Both the position numbers and the translations under genes were made by a program. A stretch of DNA of 64,000 bases from Acidimicrobiales bacterium (GTDB lineage: Bacteria > Actinomycetota > Acidimicrobiia > Acidimicrobiales > MedAcidi-G1): the NCBI GenBank assembly GCA_022452035.1, contig JAKURV010000003.1, positions 62,001-126,000 of the forward strand. Direction: 5' to 3'. Positions 1 to 7,966 of this stretch are shown piece by piece (the first letter of the stretch is position 1; the number at the start of each line of letters is the position of its first letter). The notes under the pieces were generated by a model. It did not search any database. It was not told the DNA's origin and worked only from the letters and a program-made list of their open reading frames with translations.

Positions 1-2
1 CC

Positions 3-569
3 TTCCGGGACCAGGACTACTGGGGTCGGGGGGTTCCCGGCTTTGGCGACCCGCGGGCCCGGATCCTGGTCGTGGGGTTGGCCCCAGCTGCCCACGGGGC
101 CAACCGGACGGGACGGGTGTTCACCGGGGACCGGTCGGGAGACTTCCTGTTCGCGGCGCTCCACCGGGTAGGCCTGGCCAGCCAGCCAGAGGCCGTGGGC
201 CGCGACGACGGCATGGTGCTGGACGACGTGTTCATCACGGCGCCGGTCAAGTGCGCCCCACCGGCCAACAAGCCCACCCCCGACGAAAGGGCGGCCTGTC
301 GGCCGTTCTTCCAGCGGGAGGTGGAGGCCCTGGAGCGGGTCAGGGTCGTCGTCGCATTGGGCCGGATCGGCTACGTAGCGGCGGCCGCCGATTTCGGGCT
401 GCGTCCGCGGCCGGACTTTGGCCACGGGGTGGAAGCACCCCTGCCCGACGGTCGGACCATCCTCTGCTCGTACCACGTCAGTCAGCAGAACACGTTCACC
501 GGTCGGCTCACCGGTCCCATGTTCGACGCCGTGTTGAACCGGGCCCAGGGGCTGGCCGACGGTCGGTGA
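3..569 (+). CDS. Uracil-DNA glycosylase, family 5 (UdgB-like), 5' truncated by window edge
   Basis: Removes uracil (and probably hypoxanthine and similar lesions) from DNA as the first step of base excision repair. The reading frame is already open at the window edge, so the start lies outside. Visible family 5 signatures are the motif GLAPAAHGANRTGR followed by FTGD, the W-G-x-x-V-P-G-F-G-D stretch just before it, and the C-terminal HVSQQNTFTGRLT with the active-site-loop histidine. Two cysteines (CAPPANKPTPDERAAC) fit half of the family's iron-sulfur site; the other two should be upstream of the window. Family 5 is typical of actinobacteria, archaea and thermophiles. It could be mislabelled as family 4, but motif 1 (AAHGANRTGR) favours family 5. 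Confidence 0.88.
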   Translation, partial: FRDQDYWGRGVPGFGDPRARILVVGLAPAAHGANRTGRVFTGDRSGDFLFAALHRVGLASQPEAVGRDDGMVLDDVFITAPVKCAPPANKPTPDERAACRPFFQREVEALERVRVVVALGRIGYVAAAADFGLRPRPDFGHGVEAPLPDGRTILCSYHVSQQNTFTGRLTGPMFDAVLNRAQGLADGR

Positions 570-597
570 CCGGGACGGGGGTAGGTCGACGGGCCGG

Positions 598-603
598 TAG
601 CCT
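598..603 (+). promoter_or_regulatory. Leaderless-type -10 element (TAGCCT) for the lipoprotein gene
   Basis: TAGCCT ends 7 bases before the GTG at 611, so transcription would begin at or next to the start codon. No Shine-Dalgarno sequence is present. The same geometry recurs at many genes in this window. Confidence 0.55.
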
Positions 604-610
604 CGGCGCC

Positions 611-964
611 GTGGTGAACCGTCTCCGTTGCCTCCTGGCCGCTCTCGCCGTGGTCGTCTTGGCTTCCGGCTGTATGAGTTCCGGGGAGCCCGTCTCTTGG
701 GAGGACCAGGCCGACGAGACCGGGGAGGGCCTCGTTGAACGGGAGTTCACAGCGGCCTGCCTGGCAGCCAACGACGATCTCGCGACGGTCCGGGCCAAGG
801 ACTTCTGCGGGTGCGTCTTGGACCGGGTGCAGTCTGCGGTGACATTCGAGGAGTTCAAGGGCCTCGACGACTTCATCGACAAACACCGGGACGACGTCAC
901 GGTCGCCATGCTGGGCGAGCACTACGGCTGGTTCGTGGAGGCCACGGAGACCTGCGGCGCCTAA
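611..964 (+). CDS. Small putative lipoprotein of unknown function
   Basis: A 117-residue protein with a classical lipoprotein signal: basic N-terminus (NRLR), a hydrophobic stretch, and the lipobox LASGC with the acylated Cys at about residue 21. It would be anchored on the outer face of the cytoplasmic membrane. The mature part is acidic and has three further cysteines (AACLA, FCGC, ETCGA), which could form disulfides outside the cell. I do not recognise the family. The start at 611 is chosen because a TAGCCT -10 element lies 7 bases upstream (leaderless layout); a second GTG follows immediately at 614. It converges with the FrhB-like gene downstream. Confidence 0.65.
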   Translation: MVNRLRCLLAALAVVVLASGCMSSGEPVSWEDQADETGEGLVEREFTAACLAANDDLATVRAKDFCGCVLDRVQSAVTFEEFKGLDDFIDKHRDDVTVAMLGEHYGWFVEATETCGA

Positions 965-975
965 CTGGCTTCTGG

Positions 976-989
976 CGGCCCGGGGGCCG
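976..989. terminator. Hairpin between convergent genes
   Basis: CGGCC-CGGG-GGCCG can fold into a short, very GC-rich stem between the convergent lipoprotein and FrhB-like genes. There is no T-run on either side, so this is weak evidence for termination. Confidence 0.25.
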
Positions 990-997
990 TCGGCATT

Positions 998-2137
998 TCA
1001 GCCGGCCCTGACGGGCAAACCCACCCGGGCCGTCGGGTTGGCCCACTCCGGCCACCGCTCACGGCTCTTGGCCGACAGGCGATGCATGAGGGCGATGGCT
1101 CCGGGGTCGCTGTCGCCCGGCCGTCCCTCGATCACACCCTCGGCCAGCATCTGCATGATGATCTGGCGTCCCAGCTCGGTCCGCACGATGGTCAGGGTCC
1201 AGTCGTTGTTCTCGCCGATACCACCCGTCGAGATGTCAGCGTGCTCGGCGGCGAAGTCGGGGCAGTAGTCGCACCCCTCCCGGGTCCAGGCATGGCACTC
1301 CTTGAGGTTGACCTCGTGGTAGTCGCCGTTGCGCATCCAGATCTGGAACACGCCCTTGATGTTCATCTTGACCATGTCCTCCTTGCGGAGGCGGTACTTG
1401 GCCAAGAACAGCTCCTCGAAGATGGAGTCGTCGAACGACTTGGAGCACAGCAGGCCAATGTTCAACTTGATCGGCTTGCCGACCTTGCCGACCTTGCGGT
1501 GCCACATCACCGGTCCGATCGACGTCTGGCAACTCATCCCCACCAGGGCCAGTGAAGACAGACCCCGGTCCAAAGCCTCGGGAATGGCCAACGTGTTGGC
1601 CGAGTAGGTGTAACGGCTCCCCGCTCCGGCCAGTACCGATTCCCGGTCGGTGGCCACGGCCGGTACGGCCTTCCAACTCCCGTCGTGCTCCAGGTGGGAG
1701 GTCAGGGCACCGTCGATGACGCCATTTTCCAAGCACCAGATGAGGATCGCCGAGACCAGGCCTCCGTCCTGGCCCACGGTGTGCACGGCATCGTCGGAGG
1801 CTCGGGTGAGCAAGATGTCCTTGTAGACGCCGGACATCTCATCTGGTCGGCGCTCCCGGGCGAACAAGTGCCGGTCGGCCTCGGTCTCCCAGTCTCGGAA
1901 CCGGGGACAGGCCCGGGTGCAGGACGTACAGCCCTTCTGGCCGTGGCCGCAATCGTCGAGTCCCAGCTCCTCCTCCAGGTGGAACGGGCGGTACTTCCCG
2001 GGCTCGTGCTCGTATCCGATGACGTCATGCGGACAGGCGATCACGCAACCAGCACACCCCGTGCACAGCCCCGAGGTGATGACCTCGTCGTAAAGCTCCT
2101 TCCACTGGAAGGACCACTTCTCGCGGGGTGCAGCCAC
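998..2137 (-). CDS. FrhB-family protein (coenzyme F420 hydrogenase/dehydrogenase beta-subunit type) with two 4Fe-4S motifs
   Basis: A 379-residue redox protein. The N-terminus carries two ferredoxin-like cysteine clusters: CTGCAGCVIACP (Cys at about 25, 28, 31, 35) and CTSCTRACP with a nearby upstream Cys (about 63, 70, 73, 77). The FrhB N- and C-terminal domains follow, including further cysteines (LCSKSFDD, ECHAWTREGCDYC) and a GGIGENNDW loop. Family members move electrons between F420H2, FAD and iron-sulfur centres. The real partner cannot be read from the sequence, and no hydrogenase subunits adjoin it. CofC at 53.9 kb shows that the organism makes F420. The GTG start is supported by a TAGTGT hexamer 6 bases upstream with no Shine-Dalgarno sequence. 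Confidence 0.85.
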   Translation of the reverse strand: MAAPREKWSFQWKELYDEVITSGLCTGCAGCVIACPHDVIGYEHEPGKYRPFHLEEELGLDDCGHGQKGCTSCTRACPRFRDWETEADRHLFARERRPDEMSGVYKDILLTRASDDAVHTVGQDGGLVSAILIWCLENGVIDGALTSHLEHDGSWKAVPAVATDRESVLAGAGSRYTYSANTLAIPEALDRGLSSLALVGMSCQTSIGPVMWHRKVGKVGKPIKLNIGLLCSKSFDDSIFEELFLAKYRLRKEDMVKMNIKGVFQIWMRNGDYHEVNLKECHAWTREGCDYCPDFAAEHADISTGGIGENNDWTLTIVRTELGRQIIMQMLAEGVIEGRPGDSDPGAIALMHRLSAKSRERWPEWANPTARVGLPVRAG

Positions 2138-2143
2138 GGGCCG

Positions 2144-2149
2144 ACACTA
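2144..2149 (-). promoter_or_regulatory. Leaderless-type -10 element (TAGTGT) for the FrhB-like gene
   Basis: Read on the minus strand, TAGTGT ends 6 bases before the GTG start at 2137. Confidence 0.5.
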
Positions 2150-2233
2150 GCCATGGTCTCGCGGTCGTCCGAGTCCCGGACCGTGCGGTAGGAAACACCA
2201 CCCTCTCAGGGGTCAGCGGTGTCTGCGATTGGT

Positions 2234-2307
2234 GGCGCCCCTGACAGGACTCGAACCTGTGCACACGGCTCCGGAAGCCGATGCTCTATCCGCTGAGCTA
2301 CAGGGGC
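2234..2307 (-). tRNA. tRNA-Arg, anticodon CCG, with encoded CCA end
   Basis: The minus strand folds into a complete cloverleaf. The 7-bp acceptor stem is GCCCCTG with CAGGGGC, the D-arm is GCTC/GAGC, and the anticodon loop TTCCGGA places CCG at positions 34-36. The T-arm is ACAGG-TTCGAGT-CCTGT, followed by discriminator G and genomically encoded CCA. It reads the CGG arginine codon, which suits this GC-rich genome. The outermost anticodon-stem pair looks like a T-T mismatch. Confidence 0.95.
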
Positions 2308-2318
2308 CGGGACGGGTC

Positions 2319-2324
2319 AGGCTA
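2319..2324 (-). promoter_or_regulatory. -10 element (TAGCCT) for tRNA-Arg
   Basis: TAGCCT on the minus strand lies 11 bases before the mature 5' end of the tRNA, giving a short 5' leader for RNase P to remove. The sequence matches the hexamer seen before leaderless protein genes here. Confidence 0.4.
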
Positions 2325-2541
2325 CCCCGACCTCAGGATGCCCCGATCGCTGCGAAGGGTCTGCAGTTGGCGCTGGTCGGGCCTGTGGGGACAACTACCG
2401 CGGACCGGAGTGATTGTTGATTGCTACCGACCCGATTGCCTTCTAGCCGACCGATCGGAATACGAGATCTCCAAGCGGCGAACCGTTCCTGATGCCTACG
2501 ATCCCTGAGACCAGACAGAAGAAAGAAGGGCAGGAGGAGCG

Positions 2542-3234
2542 ATGAGCGGAACGATGGTCGAGTTCCCGGCCAATGGGACAACAGCCGGTGGCTACCTGGC
2601 TGTACCGGACGGTGGCCGTGGCCCCGGCGTGGTCGTGCTCCAGGAATGGTGGGGCCTCGTCCCCCAGATAAAAGGGGTGTGCGACCGCCTGGCCTCGGAG
2701 GGCTTTGTGGCCCTGGCCCCCGACCTCTACCACGGGGAGATGGCCGAGCACACAGAGATGGACAGGGCCGGCGAGCTGATGACCTCCCTGCCACCCGACC
2801 GGGCGGCCCGTGACATGTCGGCGACTATCGACCACCTGCTCTCCTTGGATACCACCACCGGTGAGGCCGTAGGTGTGACCGGCTTTTGCATGGGCGGGAT
2901 GCTCGCCCTGCTGATCGCTGCCCGGGAGGGCGACCGGGTAGCCGCCGCCGCCCCTTTCTACGGTGCCCCTCTCGGTGACGGCGCGCCCGACTGGTCGGGT
3001 CTGACGGCTGCTGTGGAGGGCCACCTGGCCGAGAACGACGACTTCTTCCCTCCGGAGGCCATCAACGCTCTGGGCGCAGAACTCCGGGAGGCGGGCCGCG
3101 ACGTGGTGTTCCACGTGTATGAGGGCACCGGGCACGGTTTTGCCAACGAGGAGAACCCGCTGGGGACCTGGGACGAGGCCGCCGCCGCCACGGCGTGGGC
3201 TCGCACGCTGGCCTTTCTGGGCGCTCACCTCTGA
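2542..3234 (+). CDS. Dienelactone hydrolase family protein
   Basis: A 230-residue alpha/beta hydrolase. It carries the family nucleophile elbow GFCMGGM (Cys in place of the usual Ser), an acidic residue in AENDDFFP, and the catalytic histidine in GTGHGF, which together form a Cys-Asp-His triad. In the family these enzymes open dienelactone in chloroaromatic degradation, but many homologues act on other esters or lactones, and no aromatic-degradation genes adjoin this one. A purine-rich Shine-Dalgarno sequence (AGGAGG) precedes the ATG. The gene is alone and converges with the ROK kinase. Confidence 0.88.
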   Translation: MSGTMVEFPANGTTAGGYLAVPDGGRGPGVVVLQEWWGLVPQIKGVCDRLASEGFVALAPDLYHGEMAEHTEMDRAGELMTSLPPDRAARDMSATIDHLLSLDTTTGEAVGVTGFCMGGMLALLIAAREGDRVAAAAPFYGAPLGDGAPDWSGLTAAVEGHLAENDDFFPPEAINALGAELREAGRDVVFHVYEGTGHGFANEENPLGTWDEAAAATAWARTLAFLGAHL

Positions 3235-3248
3235 CACCCACTTGCTGA

Positions 3249-3270
3249 TACCGGGTCGGACCGCCCGGTA
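3249..3270. terminator. Hairpin between convergent genes (candidate bidirectional terminator)
   Basis: TACCGGG and CCCGGTA form a perfect 7-bp stem around an 8-base loop between the stop codons of the dienelactone hydrolase and ROK genes. No clear T-run is present. Confidence 0.4.
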
Positions 3271-3272
3271 GC

Positions 3273-4211
3273 TCAGCCCGGGTCGACGGCCAACAGGGCG
3301 GCGCCTATCGCCCCGGCGTCCGGACCTAGTTGGGCCAACACGACTTCGACCGGGGGCCGGGAGTCCGCTCCGGGGACCAGGCCGGCCAGGGCTGTCGCCA
3401 CCCCGTCGCGCAGCGGCTCGCCGACGTCGGCCAGCCCGCCACCCAGCACGACCCGGGACAGGTCCAAGAGGACGACCAGGTTGGCCACCCCGCGGGCCAC
3501 CTCGGTGCACCACTGGTCGAACACCTCAGCGGCTTGCGGGTCGCCGTCGGCCATCGCCTCGACGACGTGGTACCCGGTGACGGCGTTCGGGGAGCCCGCC
3601 AGGGCCACCCCACGGTCGAAGGCCCCGGTCGTTGCGGCCTCGCTGCCGAGGCGCCCCAGGGCGTTGCCCGAGGCATAGTGCTCCCATGGGCCCCGGTGGC
3701 CGGAGAGGTGCACCGGCCCGGCGGCGTTTACCACCATGTGGCCTGGTTCGCCGGAGAACCCGTGGGCGCCCCGGTGGAGGCGTCCTCCCAGGACGAAGCC
3801 ACCGCCGATGCCCGTTCCCAGAGTTACCAGGGCCAGGTCGTCGCAGTTCCGGCCCGCTCCGAACCGGGCTTCGGCCAGGGTGGCCGCCAAGGCATCGTTG
3901 CCCACTGTCACCGGGAGCCCGACGGTTTGCTCCAACTCGGGTCCTACCGGGTGGCCGACGGCCCCCGGAAGGTTGGGCGACCACGTCACCGTGCCCGCCT
4001 GGTCGGCCAGGCCTGCGATGCCCAGGCCCACGGCCTCCACCGGCTCCGGGCTGCGGTCCCGAAGGGCGGCCACCAGAGTGGCCAGGGCGGCTACCAGGGC
4101 CGGACCGTCCTCGACGCTGGACGCTCGCTCCCGGTCGACGACAGCCGCCGACCCGGCGTCGACCAGCAGGGCTGACGCCTTCGTCCCCCCGACGTCGATC
4201 CCAACGATCAT
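3273..4211 (-). CDS. ROK-family sugar kinase (glucokinase-like)
   Basis: A 312-residue cytosolic kinase. It opens with the phosphate-binding motif GIDVGGTKASALLVD, has the catalytic-region motif VGNDALAATLAE, and the ROK glycan-binding GEPGHMVV motif. The reaction is probably ATP-dependent phosphorylation of glucose or another hexose or amino sugar. The usual ROK zinc motif CxCGxxGCxE is replaced by HLSGHRGPWEHYASG: the glutamate and SG are kept but all cysteines are lost, so structural zinc is probably absent. The ATG start is supported by TAACCT ending 7 bases upstream, so the gene is probably transcribed independently of the phn genes before it. Confidence 0.85.
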   Translation of the reverse strand: MIVGIDVGGTKASALLVDAGSAAVVDRERASSVEDGPALVAALATLVAALRDRSPEPVEAVGLGIAGLADQAGTVTWSPNLPGAVGHPVGPELEQTVGLPVTVGNDALAATLAEARFGAGRNCDDLALVTLGTGIGGGFVLGGRLHRGAHGFSGEPGHMVVNAAGPVHLSGHRGPWEHYASGNALGRLGSEAATTGAFDRGVALAGSPNAVTGYHVVEAMADGDPQAAEVFDQWCTEVARGVANLVVLLDLSRVVLGGGLADVGEPLRDGVATALAGLVPGADSRPPVEVVLAQLGPDAGAIGAALLAVDPG

Positions 4212-4218
4212 GGGATCG

Positions 4219-4224
4219 AGGTTA
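4219..4224 (-). promoter_or_regulatory. Leaderless-type -10 element (TAACCT) for the ROK kinase
   Basis: The minus-strand TAACCT ends 7 bases before the ATG at 4211. Confidence 0.5.
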
Positions 4225-4250
4225 CGGCTGTCCTGTGAGGCCGAGTCGGC

Positions 4251-5141
4251 TCAGCGACCCAGGCCGGTCAGGTCGGCTAGCACTGCGGCGTTGCGGTCCT
4301 CGTCGGAGTCGATGCCCGAGGACGTGGCGGCACCCCGGATGATCCGTCGCCGCACCGCGGCCGAGGCAGTGTCGATGCTCAACACCACGGCGATGGTCAT
4401 CAACAGCACGGCGCCTACTGCCGGGAAGTTGCGAAACACCAGTTGGGACACCAGCTCAGAGCCCACGCCGCCGGCGCCGATCATGCCCAGCACCGCCGAC
4501 GCCCTCACGTTGATCTCGAAGCGGAACAGCCACTGAGAGGTCACCACGGGCAGGATCTGAGGCACGACCCCCCAGCGCATTCCCGACACCCACCGGCCCC
4601 CGGTAGCCGCCACCGCTTCCAGAGGCCCGGTGTCCACCCCCTCGATAGTCTCGGTAGCCCACTTGCCGAGGGTGCCCACCGAGTGGATCCCGATGGCGAG
4701 CGCACCGGCCCACGGGCCCAGCCCGGTGATCGGGATGAGAATCACGGCCAAGATCAGCTCCGGTACGGCACGGATCACGTTGAACAACTGGCGTACCGGG
4801 ATCCGAACCGCAGCCGGTGCCACATTCTCGGCGGCTAGGAAAGCCAACGGTAAGGACAGCGTGGCCCCGATAAGGGTGCCGATCCACGCAATGTGCACCG
4901 ACTCCAGCACCTTGCCCACCACCCCGCGCTCAGCGGCTTCGGCAAAGGCTGGCGGGACCATGCGACGGAAAATGTCCCAGGCATCGCCGGGTGCACCGAG
5001 CAGACGGTCAAGCGAGACGCCCAGGCCAGATACCGACCAGCCGACAACCACGACCAGGATCGCCGCCGCCACAGCGCGGCGACCCGACCTGGTGGGGGCG
5101 ACCGGTCGGTCCGGAGAGGCGATGGTCGGGTTGGCAGACAT
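4251..5141 (-). CDS. phnE: Phosphonate-type ABC transporter permease (PhnE-like, second copy)
   Basis: A 296-residue inner-membrane permease with about six hydrophobic segments. The cytoplasmic coupling loop reads VDTGPLEAVAATGGRW, which contacts the ATPase. With the preceding phnE, phnC and phnD it forms a binding-protein-dependent importer for phosphonate, phosphite or a related anion. An ATG at 5141 follows the stop of the upstream permease after one base. An earlier in-frame start at 5183 would overlap that gene by about 40 bases, so I prefer 5141. The two PhnE proteins differ clearly, which suggests a heterodimeric membrane channel. Confidence 0.85.
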   Translation of the reverse strand: MSANPTIASPDRPVAPTRSGRRAVAAAILVVVVGWSVSGLGVSLDRLLGAPGDAWDIFRRMVPPAFAEAAERGVVGKVLESVHIAWIGTLIGATLSLPLAFLAAENVAPAAVRIPVRQLFNVIRAVPELILAVILIPITGLGPWAGALAIGIHSVGTLGKWATETIEGVDTGPLEAVAATGGRWVSGMRWGVVPQILPVVTSQWLFRFEINVRASAVLGMIGAGGVGSELVSQLVFRNFPAVGAVLLMTIAVVLSIDTASAAVRRRIIRGAATSSGIDSDEDRNAAVLADLTGLGR

Positions 5142-5142
5142 G

Positions 5143-5949
5143 TCAGACCAGCCGCCTGCGGATGGCCACGCTGACCTGCTCAATCACGAAGACGACCACA
5201 AAAACCAGCACCAGCACGCCCAGTACCCGGTCGAACCGGAAGTACTGCCGTTGGGCCTCGACCACCCGTCCGATGCCCCCGGCGCCCACCAGGCCCAGCA
5301 CCACCGATGCCCGGATGTTCAACTCGAACACGTACAGCCCGTAGGCCACGTACTCGGGAAGGACGGTGGGCAGGACGCCGGTCCGGACCACGGGACCGTG
5401 GCGGCCGCCGGCCGCCCGGGCCGCCTCCAGCGGTCGGGGATCGGCACCGTCGATGGTCTCGCTAAACAACTTCACCATCACGCCCAGGGAGAAGACCGAA
5501 AGGGCCCAAGAACCGGCGAACGCCCCGACCCCCACCGCGGTGACCAGCAACTTGGCCCAGAAGAGGTCAGGTACCGCCCGGACCACGTTCATGGCTGACC
5601 GGCTGACCACCAGGGTTACCCGGTTCGGAGAGGTCAACGGGGACATGGCGAAGGCCAAGGGGAGGGCCAGGGTGCAACCGATGAGAGTGGAGACCACAGC
5701 GATCTGGAGGGTTTCGACCAGGGGGTCCAACACGTTGTGCCGATCCAGGACCCAGTCCCACGGGATGGGCCAGAACTTCTCCCACAGGGGGTTCGACCAA
5801 ACGTTCCAGAACGTGGAGGCGTCAAAGCCGACCTTGTGGCCGGCAAACAGTGTGTAGGCGGCCAGGGCACCGACCACCGGCCACAGTCGGAGGCCGCGGC
5901 GGGGGCGAGACGGCCGCCCCGTGGTAGTCCCGACTAGGGGTGTGTTCAC
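5143..5949 (-). CDS. phnE: Phosphonate-type ABC transporter permease (PhnE-like, first copy)
   Basis: A 268-residue membrane permease of the PhnE type. Its coupling loop GADPRPLEAARAAGGRH precedes the C-terminal membrane segments, and the C-terminus has the family's VLGLVGAGGIGRVVE stretch. The GTG start overlaps the phnC stop by four bases (GTGA), and the gene ends one base before the second permease, so all four phn genes look co-transcribed and translationally coupled. The substrate cannot be read from the permease. Confidence 0.86.
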   Translation of the reverse strand: MNTPLVGTTTGRPSRPRRGLRLWPVVGALAAYTLFAGHKVGFDASTFWNVWSNPLWEKFWPIPWDWVLDRHNVLDPLVETLQIAVVSTLIGCTLALPLAFAMSPLTSPNRVTLVVSRSAMNVVRAVPDLFWAKLLVTAVGVGAFAGSWALSVFSLGVMVKLFSETIDGADPRPLEAARAAGGRHGPVVRTGVLPTVLPEYVAYGLYVFELNIRASVVLGLVGAGGIGRVVEAQRQYFRFDRVLGVLVLVFVVVFVIEQVSVAIRRRLV

Positions 5950-6728
5950 CCGGCGGGCTCAGCATCGACGGCCAAGAGGTCGTCGTCGGTGATCGCCCTG
6001 CCGTAGATCTCTTGGAAGGTGACGTCAGTGACGTCGGAGATGTCGCCGTCGAAGACCACCTCGCCGTCCCGCAGGCCCACCAACCGGCTTCCGAACTCCC
6101 GGGCCAGGTCCAAGAAGTGCAGGTTCACCAGCGTGGTGATCCCCATCTCGCGGTTGATGCGCTGCAGATCTCCCATGACCTGCCGGCTGGTGACCGGGTC
6201 CAGAGCGGCCACCGGCTCGTCGGCCAGCATTACTGCCGGCTCCTGGGCCAGGGCCCGAGCGATGCCCACCCGTTGCTGCTGTCCGCCGGACAGGTTGGAG
6301 GCCCGTACGTACGCCTTTTCGACAATGCCCACTCGCTCAAGGGCTTGGAGGGCCGCCTCGCGCTCGGTGGACGGCCAGAGCCCAAGAGTGGACCGCCAGG
6401 CCGGGACGGCGGACAGGCGTCCCATAAGCACATTGTTCAGTACCGAGGTGCGGTGCACCAGATTGAACGTCTGGAAGATCATCCCGATCCGCGAACGGAT
6501 GACCCTCAACTCGGCGGCTCCGGCGCCGACCACCTCGGTCCCGTCGATGGTGATCGACCCGGAGGTGGCCGGCACAAGGCCATTCAGGGCTCGAAGGAGC
6601 GTGGACTTGCCCGCCCCCGAAAGCCCGACGACCACAACAAACTCACCGTCGTCGACCCGGAGGTCCACGTTGCGCAGCGCCTGAACGCCGCCCCGGTAGG
6701 TCACCGAGACGTCGTCGAACCGGATCAC
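5946..6728 (-). CDS. phnC: Phosphonate-type ABC transporter ATP-binding protein
   Basis: A 260-residue ATPase that powers the importer. Walker A is GLSGAGKST, the ABC signature is NLSGGQQQRVGIARAL, Walker B is VMLADEPVAALDP, and the H-loop is in LVNLHFLDLA. The EPVAALDP wording is characteristic of the PhnC branch. The frame stays open far upstream into phnD, but homology begins at the GTG at 6728 (MIRFDDVSVTYRGG), 46 bases after the phnD stop, giving the family's usual length. The Shine-Dalgarno signal is poor, so the exact start is uncertain. Confidence 0.87.
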   Translation of the reverse strand: MIRFDDVSVTYRGGVQALRNVDLRVDDGEFVVVVGLSGAGKSTLLRALNGLVPATSGSITIDGTEVVGAGAAELRVIRSRIGMIFQTFNLVHRTSVLNNVLMGRLSAVPAWRSTLGLWPSTEREAALQALERVGIVEKAYVRASNLSGGQQQRVGIARALAQEPAVMLADEPVAALDPVTSRQVMGDLQRINREMGITTLVNLHFLDLAREFGSRLVGLRDGEVVFDGDISDVTDVTFQEIYGRAITDDDLLAVDAEPAG

Positions 6729-6774
6729 GGCCCGTGCGTCGGTTGTGTCGTGGTCGTCGGTTTCGGTACCCCGA

Positions 6775-7842
6775 TCAGCCGGGGGCCTCGGTGATCCCGA
6801 GGGCTTCAGCTGCCTTTCGGACGATATCGAAGTCAGACTCGACAGCTCGACGGATCGATGTCCAGCCGTAGGCCTCGTCGAACACCGCCTCACCCTCCTC
6901 GGTCTCTAGGTAGGCGTAGATGGCGTCGTAGACGGCGTTCTGCAACGAGTCGGGCAGCAGCGAACTGGCGGCCACCACGTCGTTGGGGACCTCACCGGTG
7001 ACATTGAACACGATCACCTTGTCACCCACGTCGGTCTTCTCCTTGCGCAGCGTGCGCCGGGCATCGTCGTAGGACACACCGACATCGGCATCGCCGTTGT
7101 AGACGGCAATCACGGCGGCATCATGTCCGCCGGTAAAGATCGGGGTGATGTCGTTTACCGGATCGATACCTGCCTCAATCAGCTGCAGGGCCGGGAACAG
7201 GTAACCGGAGGTCGACGACTCGGAGGTGAAGGCCACCCGCTTGCCCTTAACCTTGGACAGGTCAGCCATGCAGGAGGTCCCAGGCGATACGTCGCCGGCG
7301 TCCACCGACTCGCCGAGGGCCTTGCCGGAATCGCCGAAGTAGACGCCGACCTGCAACGCCACGGCCTCCAGGGCACCGACCTGGACCACTCCGTTGTCCG
7401 TGTTCTCCAGGGCCGTACCCGACTCGGGCGCCGTGTCGCACAGCGATGGGTCGTTGGTCATCCACTGGCCGTGATACGTGGCGGACCCGTACCGGATGGC
7501 CTGGATCAGCACCTCCATATTTCCGAACTGCTGCTGGGCCAGCGTGTAGCCGAACGGCCCGAAGGCCCCCAGGTCAGCCTTGCCGGTTCCCATGGCCGTG
7601 ACCAGGCCGGTGTAGTCGGTGGTCACCACGCCCTCCACCTCGATACCGAGGGCCTCGGACAACACGTCCATGAAGGGTTGGATGTTGTCCTGGAGCGCCT
7701 CCTGCTCCGAGCTGGGGACGAAACCGAACGTGATGCTGTCCGGCCAGGTCCCGTCGCCGGCGGTCGACCCCCCGTCGTCGGAACACCCCGAGGCCAGTAG
7801 GCCCAGAGTGAGTAGCAGTGCGAGTAGTGAACGAGCCTTCAT
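6775..7842 (-). CDS. phnD: Phosphonate/phosphite-type ABC transporter substrate-binding lipoprotein
   Basis: A 355-residue periplasmic-type binding protein tethered as a lipoprotein (lipobox LLASGC, Cys at about residue 20). The PhnD signature appears as FTSESSTSGYLFP, followed by the GGHDAAVIAVYNGDADVG stretch; the serine/threonine group in the first motif binds the anion in family members. Two cysteines in a mid-protein insertion (SLCDTAP and TSCMADL) could form a disulfide. The ATG at 7842 has a strong Shine-Dalgarno sequence (GGGGAGGT), which rules out the longer in-frame start near 8070 that would overlap the divergent gene. It is the first gene of phnD-phnC-phnE-phnE. No C-P lyase genes are in the window. 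Confidence 0.88.
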   Translation of the reverse strand: MKARSLLALLLTLGLLASGCSDDGGSTAGDGTWPDSITFGFVPSSEQEALQDNIQPFMDVLSEALGIEVEGVVTTDYTGLVTAMGTGKADLGAFGPFGYTLAQQQFGNMEVLIQAIRYGSATYHGQWMTNDPSLCDTAPESGTALENTDNGVVQVGALEAVALQVGVYFGDSGKALGESVDAGDVSPGTSCMADLSKVKGKRVAFTSESSTSGYLFPALQLIEAGIDPVNDITPIFTGGHDAAVIAVYNGDADVGVSYDDARRTLRKEKTDVGDKVIVFNVTGEVPNDVVAASSLLPDSLQNAVYDAIYAYLETEEGEAVFDEAYGWTSIRRAVESDFDIVRKAAEALGITEAPG

Positions 7843-7954
7843 GGGACCTCCCCACGAACTTGGTGGCGACCCCTGGTGGCTCGCCGACGCCGCGACCGTA
7901 GTCAAGCGAGACGATCCCTGCATCACCCGTGCTGGGCTGCCCAGGGACCGGGCG

Positions 7955-7960
7955 TAGGGT
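7955..7960 (+). promoter_or_regulatory. Leaderless-type -10 element (TAGGGT) for the DMT transporter
   Basis: TAGGGT ends 6 bases before the ATG at 7967; there is no Shine-Dalgarno sequence. Confidence 0.5.
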
Positions 7961-7966
7961 GCCGCG

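Noticed and set aside
7843-7966. Promoter for phnD using TTGACT at 7900-7905 (minus strand)
   Set aside because: No acceptable -10 hexamer occurs at 16-19 bases from it, so I did not annotate it.
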